DNA from: a bacterium
GTDB lineage: Bacteria; Krumholzibacteriota; Krumholzibacteriia; LZORAL124-64-63
Length of the DNA stretch: 64,000 nucleotides
Direction: 5' to 3'
Assembly (NCBI GenBank): GCA_024231905.1
Contig: JAAEQC010000218.1
Coordinates: forward strand, 124,001 to 188,000
The notes under the pieces are model-generated. The model made no database searches. It saw only the letters and a list, made by a program, of their open reading frames with translations, and was not told the DNA's origin. Within the stretch, counting starts at the first letter, position 1. Each line of letters starts with the position of its first letter. Positions 60,197-64,000 of the stretch are shown in pieces. The translations under genes were made by a program, and so were the position numbers.

Positions 60197-62974
60197 TCAG
60201 GCCCCGGGACGGCCCGCCAGGTGCCGCCCCGTGAGGGAGGTCTCGCTCCGGGCCACCTGCGGCGGCGGTCCCTGGGCCACGATCTTGCCGCCGTGGCGGC
60301 CGCCGCCGGGTCCCAGGTCGATGACCCAGTCCGCCTGGGCGATGAGGTCGAGGTTGTGCTCGATGACGACCACGGAGTGCCCTTTTTCCACCAGTTCGTG
60401 GAGGACCTTCACCAGGGCGCGCACGTCCTCGGCGTGGAGACCGGTGGTGGGCTCGTCCAGGAGGTAGAGGTTGCCCTTGGCCCCGGGCGCCGACAGTTCG
60501 CGAGCCACCTTCAGGCGTTGGCTCTCGCCGCCGGAGAGGGTGTTGGCCGGTTGGCCCAGGGTGAGGTAGCCCAGACCCACCCGCTTGAGCAGCCACAGGC
60601 GCTGGCTCACGGCGGACACGTCACCGAAGAAGGCCAGGGCCTCCTCCACGGTGAGCTCCAGCACCTGGGCCATGTTCAGGCCCTTGTAGCGGATCTCCAG
60701 GGTGGAGGGGTTGAAACGCTGCCCGCGGCAGTCCTCGCAGGGGACGGAGATGTCGGCCATGAACTGCATCTCCACCTGGTGGTAGCCCACCCCCTGGCAG
60801 TTGGCGCAGCGACCGCCGGCCGTGTTGAAGCTGAAACGCCCGGGCGCATAGCCCCGGGCCAGAGCCTCGGGGGTGCCGGCGAAGAGATCCCGGATGGGCG
60901 ACAGGATCTGCAGGTAGGTGGCCGGGTTGGAGCGGCTGGTCTTGCCGATGGGCGACTGGTCCACGCGTACGACCTTCGTCACGCCGTGGGCCCCCTGCAG
61001 GGAAGTGAAGGGGAAGGCACGGCCCTGGCCGCCGACGGCCTTGGCGACCAACCCGTCGTGCAGGCAGTCGTTCATGAGGGTGCTCTTGCCCGAGCCGGAC
61101 ACTCCGGTCAAGGTCACGAAACGGTGCAGGGGAATCCGCACATCGATGTCGCGCAGGTTGTGCCGGCGCGCGCCCTTGATGGTGAGCCACCGGTCGGGAC
61201 GGGGCCGGGCGGGCCGCGGATCCCGGGCCGAGGCGTCGCCGCGCAGGTGGCGGGCGGTAACCGTATCCCCGCCGTCGAGCAGTCCGGCCAGCGGCCCCTG
61301 GTACACCACGTCGCCACCGTGGCTGCCGGCGCCGGGACCCAGTTCGATGAAGTGGTCCGCCGCCCGCAGCACGTCCAGATCGTGCTCGACGACCACCACC
61401 GTATTCCCCCCGTCCACCAGTTCGCCCAGGGTGCCCACCAGACGCTCCACGTCGGCGGCGTGGAGGCCGCAGGTTGGTTCGTCCAGCACGTACAGGGTGT
61501 CCACCAGGCGCGAGCCCATGGCGTTGGCCAGGTGGATGCGCTGGGCCTCGCCGCCGGACAGGGTCCGGGTCAGACGATCCAGGGTGAGGTACCCCAGACC
61601 CACGCGCTCCATGAACTCCAGGCGGTGCATGACTTCCTGGTGGACCTCGCCGGCGGCCGCCCGGGCCGCGGCTCCCAGGCGCAGGGAACCCAGTCGGCGC
61701 AGGGCCTCCTCCACGGACATGGCGCCCACGGCGCCCAGATCCAGGTTCCTGACCCGCACGGCCAGAGCCTCCGAACGCAGCCTGCTGCCTCCGCAGGCCC
61801 GGCACAGGGTGTCCCCCATGAAGCGCCGCGTGAAGAAGCGGTGGTGCCCCTTCTTCATCTCCTTGCGCATGACCTCGAGCCAGGGGATGACCCCCGCGTA
61901 ACCCTTGTCCCCTCCTTCCAGGACCAGGAGCTGCTGCTTGCGCGGCAACTTGGCGAAGGACACGTCCATGGGGATCTTCTTCCGCGCCGAGAAGCGCAGC
62001 AACGCGGTCAGGTCCCGACTGAAGCTCTCGGTGCTCCAGGGTTTGATCGCGCCATCGCGCAGGGACAGGCCCGGGTCGGGAATGATCTTGTCCTCGTCGA
62101 ATTCGAGCCGGTTGCCGAATCCGTTGCAGGCGGGGCAGGCGCCGGCGGGCGAGTTGAAGGAGAAGAGGCGTGGGCTGGGCTCGGGAAAGACGCGGCCGCA
62201 ATCGTTGCAGCGCAGGTCGGACGAATACTCGGTGGACCAGGACCCGTCGGCGCCGCGGATCGCCGCCAGGCCGCCCGACTGGTCGAAGGCCAGTTCCAAA
62301 GCCTCGATGAAGCGGGACCGGGCGCGAGTCCCCAGCTTGAGCCGATCGACGACCACCTCGGTCACATCGCCCGCCGCCGGTGGCTTGCGTTCGGCCAGGT
62401 CCGGGTCGTCCAGGCGCACGGTCTCGCCGCCCAGCACCACCCGCTGGAAGCCCTGGGCCAGCAGGGGTTCCCACCAGCCGGGGGCGGCGCCGGTCTCGGG
62501 CAGGGCCAAGGGGTACACCACGAGCACCGCGTCGCCCTCGGGTCGCTCCTTGCGCAATCCGCGCCAGACGGACGCCGGCGTGTCCCGGCCCACGTCCACC
62601 TCGCAGTCGGGGCAGACGACCTTGCCGGCCCGGGCCCACAGGACCCGCAGATAGTCGTTGATCTCGGTGACGGTCCCCACGGTGGAACGCCCGCTGGTGA
62701 CGGCGTTGCGCTGCTCGATGGCGATGGCCGGGCTGATGCCGTCGATCCAGTCCACGTCGGGCTTGGGCAAGCGGGCCAGGAACTGGCGGGCGTAGGTGCT
62801 GAGGGACTCCACGTAGCTGCGCTGGCCCTCGGCGTAGAGGGTGTCGAAGACCAGGGATGACTTGCCTGAACCGGATAGCCCCGACACGGCCGTCAGCGCG
62901 CCACGGGGGAATTCCACGTCGATGTCGCGAAGGTTGTGCTGTCGAGCGCCCTTGACGCGGATGCTGTCGTCCAC
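60197..62974 (-). CDS. uvrA: excinuclease ABC subunit A
   Basis: Damage sensor of nucleotide excision repair; a 925-residue dimeric ATPase with two ABC modules. First Walker A GLSGSGKS (32-39), first zinc region CNDCGRVF/CPACNGFG, signature LSGGEAQRIHLA, second Walker A GVSGSGKSTL, second zinc region CANCQGVGYHQ/CEDCRGQRF, signature LSGGESQRLKVA and LDEPTTGLHAEDV. Start GTG at 62974 with AAGGA six bases upstream; the longer frame to 63049 is not needed. It is divergent from mazG. Confidence 0.97.
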   Translation of the reverse strand: MDDSIRVKGARQHNLRDIDVEFPRGALTAVSGLSGSGKSSLVFDTLYAEGQRSYVESLSTYARQFLARLPKPDVDWIDGISPAIAIEQRNAVTSGRSTVGTVTEINDYLRVLWARAGKVVCPDCEVDVGRDTPASVWRGLRKERPEGDAVLVVYPLALPETGAAPGWWEPLLAQGFQRVVLGGETVRLDDPDLAERKPPAAGDVTEVVVDRLKLGTRARSRFIEALELAFDQSGGLAAIRGADGSWSTEYSSDLRCNDCGRVFPEPSPRLFSFNSPAGACPACNGFGNRLEFDEDKIIPDPGLSLRDGAIKPWSTESFSRDLTALLRFSARKKIPMDVSFAKLPRKQQLLVLEGGDKGYAGVIPWLEVMRKEMKKGHHRFFTRRFMGDTLCRACGGSRLRSEALAVRVRNLDLGAVGAMSVEEALRRLGSLRLGAAARAAAGEVHQEVMHRLEFMERVGLGYLTLDRLTRTLSGGEAQRIHLANAMGSRLVDTLYVLDEPTCGLHAADVERLVGTLGELVDGGNTVVVVEHDLDVLRAADHFIELGPGAGSHGGDVVYQGPLAGLLDGGDTVTARHLRGDASARDPRPARPRPDRWLTIKGARRHNLRDIDVRIPLHRFVTLTGVSGSGKSTLMNDCLHDGLVAKAVGGQGRAFPFTSLQGAHGVTKVVRVDQSPIGKTSRSNPATYLQILSPIRDLFAGTPEALARGYAPGRFSFNTAGGRCANCQGVGYHQVEMQFMADISVPCEDCRGQRFNPSTLEIRYKGLNMAQVLELTVEEALAFFGDVSAVSQRLWLLKRVGLGYLTLGQPANTLSGGESQRLKVARELSAPGAKGNLYLLDEPTTGLHAEDVRALVKVLHELVEKGHSVVVIEHNLDLIAQADWVIDLGPGGGRHGGKIVAQGPPPQVARSETSLTGRHLAGRPGA

Positions 62975-63019
62975 TGTTCGTCCTTCCCCGCGCAAACCCT
63001 GAGCCGTCCAAACCGATCC

Positions 63020-63049
63020 ATGATATACCAAGGTTTCGCCGCGGGCCAA
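63020..63049 (-). promoter_or_regulatory. candidate promoter of uvrA
   Basis: TTGGCC, 18-base spacer, TATCAT on the minus strand, about 45 bases before the GTG of uvrA. No clear LexA box is seen. Confidence 0.45.
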
Positions 63050-63102
63050 TTCCCGTTAACTTGGGCCGCAGCTTTTTACCGCCCGATCCCGAAAGGACGA
63101 CC

Positions 63103-63897
63103 ATGGCCCGCCCCTGCGACGAGCTCCAGCAGACCATCGACACCCTCCGCGGCCCCGGCGGCTGCCCCTGGGACCGCAAGCAGGACCTGGTCTCCGCCTC
63201 CCGCTACCTCATGGACGAGGCCGGCGAGCTGCTGGACGCGGCCCTGGAGGGCGATCCGGCCCATGCCCGGGAGGAGCTGGGCGACCTGCTGTTCATGGTG
63301 AGCTTCTGCTGCCGGATCCTGGCCGAGGAGCAGCCGCTGACCATGGACGACGTGGCCCGCGAGGGGAACCAGAAGCTCATCCGGCGCCATCCGCACGTCT
63401 TCGGCGGCACCTCGGCCACGACCACCGAGGAGAGCCAGGAACGCTGGAACGAGATCAAGGCCGACGAGAAGCGGGCCAAGGGCCTCGACCCCGACGCCGC
63501 GTCCGCGCTGAAGGACATGCCGGCGAGCACGGCGCCCCTGCACCAGGCCCACGACTACCAGAAGGACGCCGCCCGGGTGGGCTTCGACTGGCCGGACCTG
63601 GACGGGGTGTGGGCGAAGATCCGCGAGGAGGAGGGCGAGCTGCACGAAGCGGTGACCGAGAACGACCCGGCGGCCGTGGAACATGAGATGGGCGACTTGC
63701 TCTTCGCCCTGGTCAACCTCTCCCGCCGCCTGGGAGTCCAGCCAGACCTGGCCCTGCGCAAGGCCAACACCCGTTTCCGGGCCCGCTTCCACCTGGTGGA
63801 AGAGGAATTCCGGGGAACCGGCACACCCCTGGCCGAGGCGGAGCTCGACGCCATGGAAGCGGCCTGGCAGCGGGCCAAGAAGCGGTTGGCGGGCTAG
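63103..63897 (+). CDS. mazG: nucleoside triphosphate pyrophosphohydrolase MazG
   Basis: Hydrolyses (d)NTPs to monophosphates and pyrophosphate; a house-cleaning enzyme that can also lower ppGpp. It has 264 residues with two MazG repeats. The first has CPWDRKQDLVSASRYLMDE and HAREELGDLLFMV, the second KIREEEGELHEAV and EHEMGDLLFALVNLSRRLG. These supply the metal-binding glutamates. ATG 63103 has AAAGGA upstream. It is one of few plus-strand genes, divergent from uvrA; its end overlaps the convergent neighbour by four bases. Confidence 0.95.
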   Translation: MARPCDELQQTIDTLRGPGGCPWDRKQDLVSASRYLMDEAGELLDAALEGDPAHAREELGDLLFMVSFCCRILAEEQPLTMDDVAREGNQKLIRRHPHVFGGTSATTTEESQERWNEIKADEKRAKGLDPDAASALKDMPASTAPLHQAHDYQKDAARVGFDWPDLDGVWAKIREEEGELHEAVTENDPAAVEHEMGDLLFALVNLSRRLGVQPDLALRKANTRFRARFHLVEEEFRGTGTPLAEAELDAMEAAWQRAKKRLAG

Positions 63898-64000
63898 CCG
63901 CCGACCGGATCCCGCGCCTCGTCCGTGACCGTTTCCGGCCCGTCCGGGCACCCGTCCTCGTCCGCGTCCCCGTCATAATCCTCGGCCTCGTCCGGACACG
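63894..64000 (-). CDS. C-terminal end of a calcium-binding repeat protein (partial)
   Basis: An open minus-strand frame enters from the right edge and ends with TAG at 63894-63896. The visible 34 codons read CPDEAEDYDGDADEDGCPDG followed by a short tail. This is a thrombospondin type-3-like Asp-rich repeat (DxDxDGCPD), common in OmpA-type and secreted proteins of Gram-negative and FCB bacteria. Only the end is visible; the rest of the protein and its anchor lie outside. It overlaps the mazG stop by four bases. Confidence 0.6.
   Translation of the reverse strand, partial: CPDEAEDYDGDADEDGCPDGPETVTDEARDPVGG

Noticed and set aside
60107..62860. Long plus-strand open frame opposite uvrA (over 900 codons)
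   Set aside because: It mirrors uvrA codon structure; its product is a low-complexity Gly/Val/His/Gln-rich string without domains. Such antisense frames are expected at this GC content. The same applies to the long plus-strand frames at 14519-17350, 17438-21042, 26570-28477, 32031-34484, 42470-45031 and 55766-57829.

Overview
A 64 kb window of very GC-rich bacterial chromosome, densely packed and almost entirely on the minus strand. The gene set is housekeeping: translation, envelope biogenesis, replication and repair, chaperones. The content fits a Gram-negative bacterium, because it has a TamA/BamA-family outer-membrane barrel next to TamB, an RseP site-2 protease, lipoproteins and secreted proteins. 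The DUF5683-type envelope protein, the lamin-tail-domain protein and a C-terminal thrombospondin type-3-like repeat suggest an uncultured member of the FCB group or a neighbouring lineage (Krumholzibacteriota- or Eisenbacteria-like). That placement is inference. I see no insertion sequence, prophage, CRISPR array or toxin-antitoxin locus.

Layout. 1-2.7 kb: short-chain acyl-CoA cluster (acyl-CoA dehydrogenase, thiolase, partial 3-hydroxyacyl-CoA dehydrogenase). 2.9-8.4 kb: accessory genes (lamin-tail protein, Gfo/Idh/MocA oxidoreductase, thioredoxin-fold protein, secreted HExxH protein, M1 aminopeptidase). 8.5-12.1 kb: histidine kinase with an overlapping REC/HD-GYP regulator. 12.5-20.8 kb: PcrA/UvrD helicase, tamB, tamA. 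21-29.8 kb: envelope and translation block transcribed as rplM-rpsI, rpsB, tsf, pyrH, frr, uppS, cdsA, dxr, rseP. 30-38.3 kb: zinc-ribbon protein, rnhA, RNase P RNA, recJ, relA/spoT, dtd, maf, mtnA. 38.5-42.3 kb: dnaG, rpoD and two tRNAs. 42.4-49.5 kb: hrcA, grpE, dnaJ, rsmE, yqeY, cvpA, mutS2. 49.6-55.2 kb: lepA, lepB, hemW, then a DAG-kinase-like gene with a DUF5683 gene, and a selenocysteine tRNA. 55.2-59.5 kb: ridA, glmM, glmS, tRNA-Thr and tRNA-Phe. 59.5-64 kb: a lone response regulator, uvrA, mazG and the tail of a repeat protein.

Many genes are coupled by 4-8 base start/stop overlaps: kinase/regulator, tamA/tamB, uppS/cdsA, pyrH/frr, recJ/rel, dtd/maf, maf/mtnA, lepB/hemW. These are therefore probably long operons. 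GTG and TTG starts are common and are usually backed by a strong Shine-Dalgarno sequence, so I moved several starts away from the longest open frame.

No wholly new gene system is evident. The most interesting signals are outside the proteins: two large nested palindromic elements whose arms cover the stop codons of pcrA and glmS; a tRNA promoter whose -35 box lies in a terminator hairpin; a near-perfect sigma-54 promoter before the lone response regulator; an RNase P terminator lying in what looked like the start of recJ; and a tRNA-Sec gene, which implies selenoprotein synthesis.
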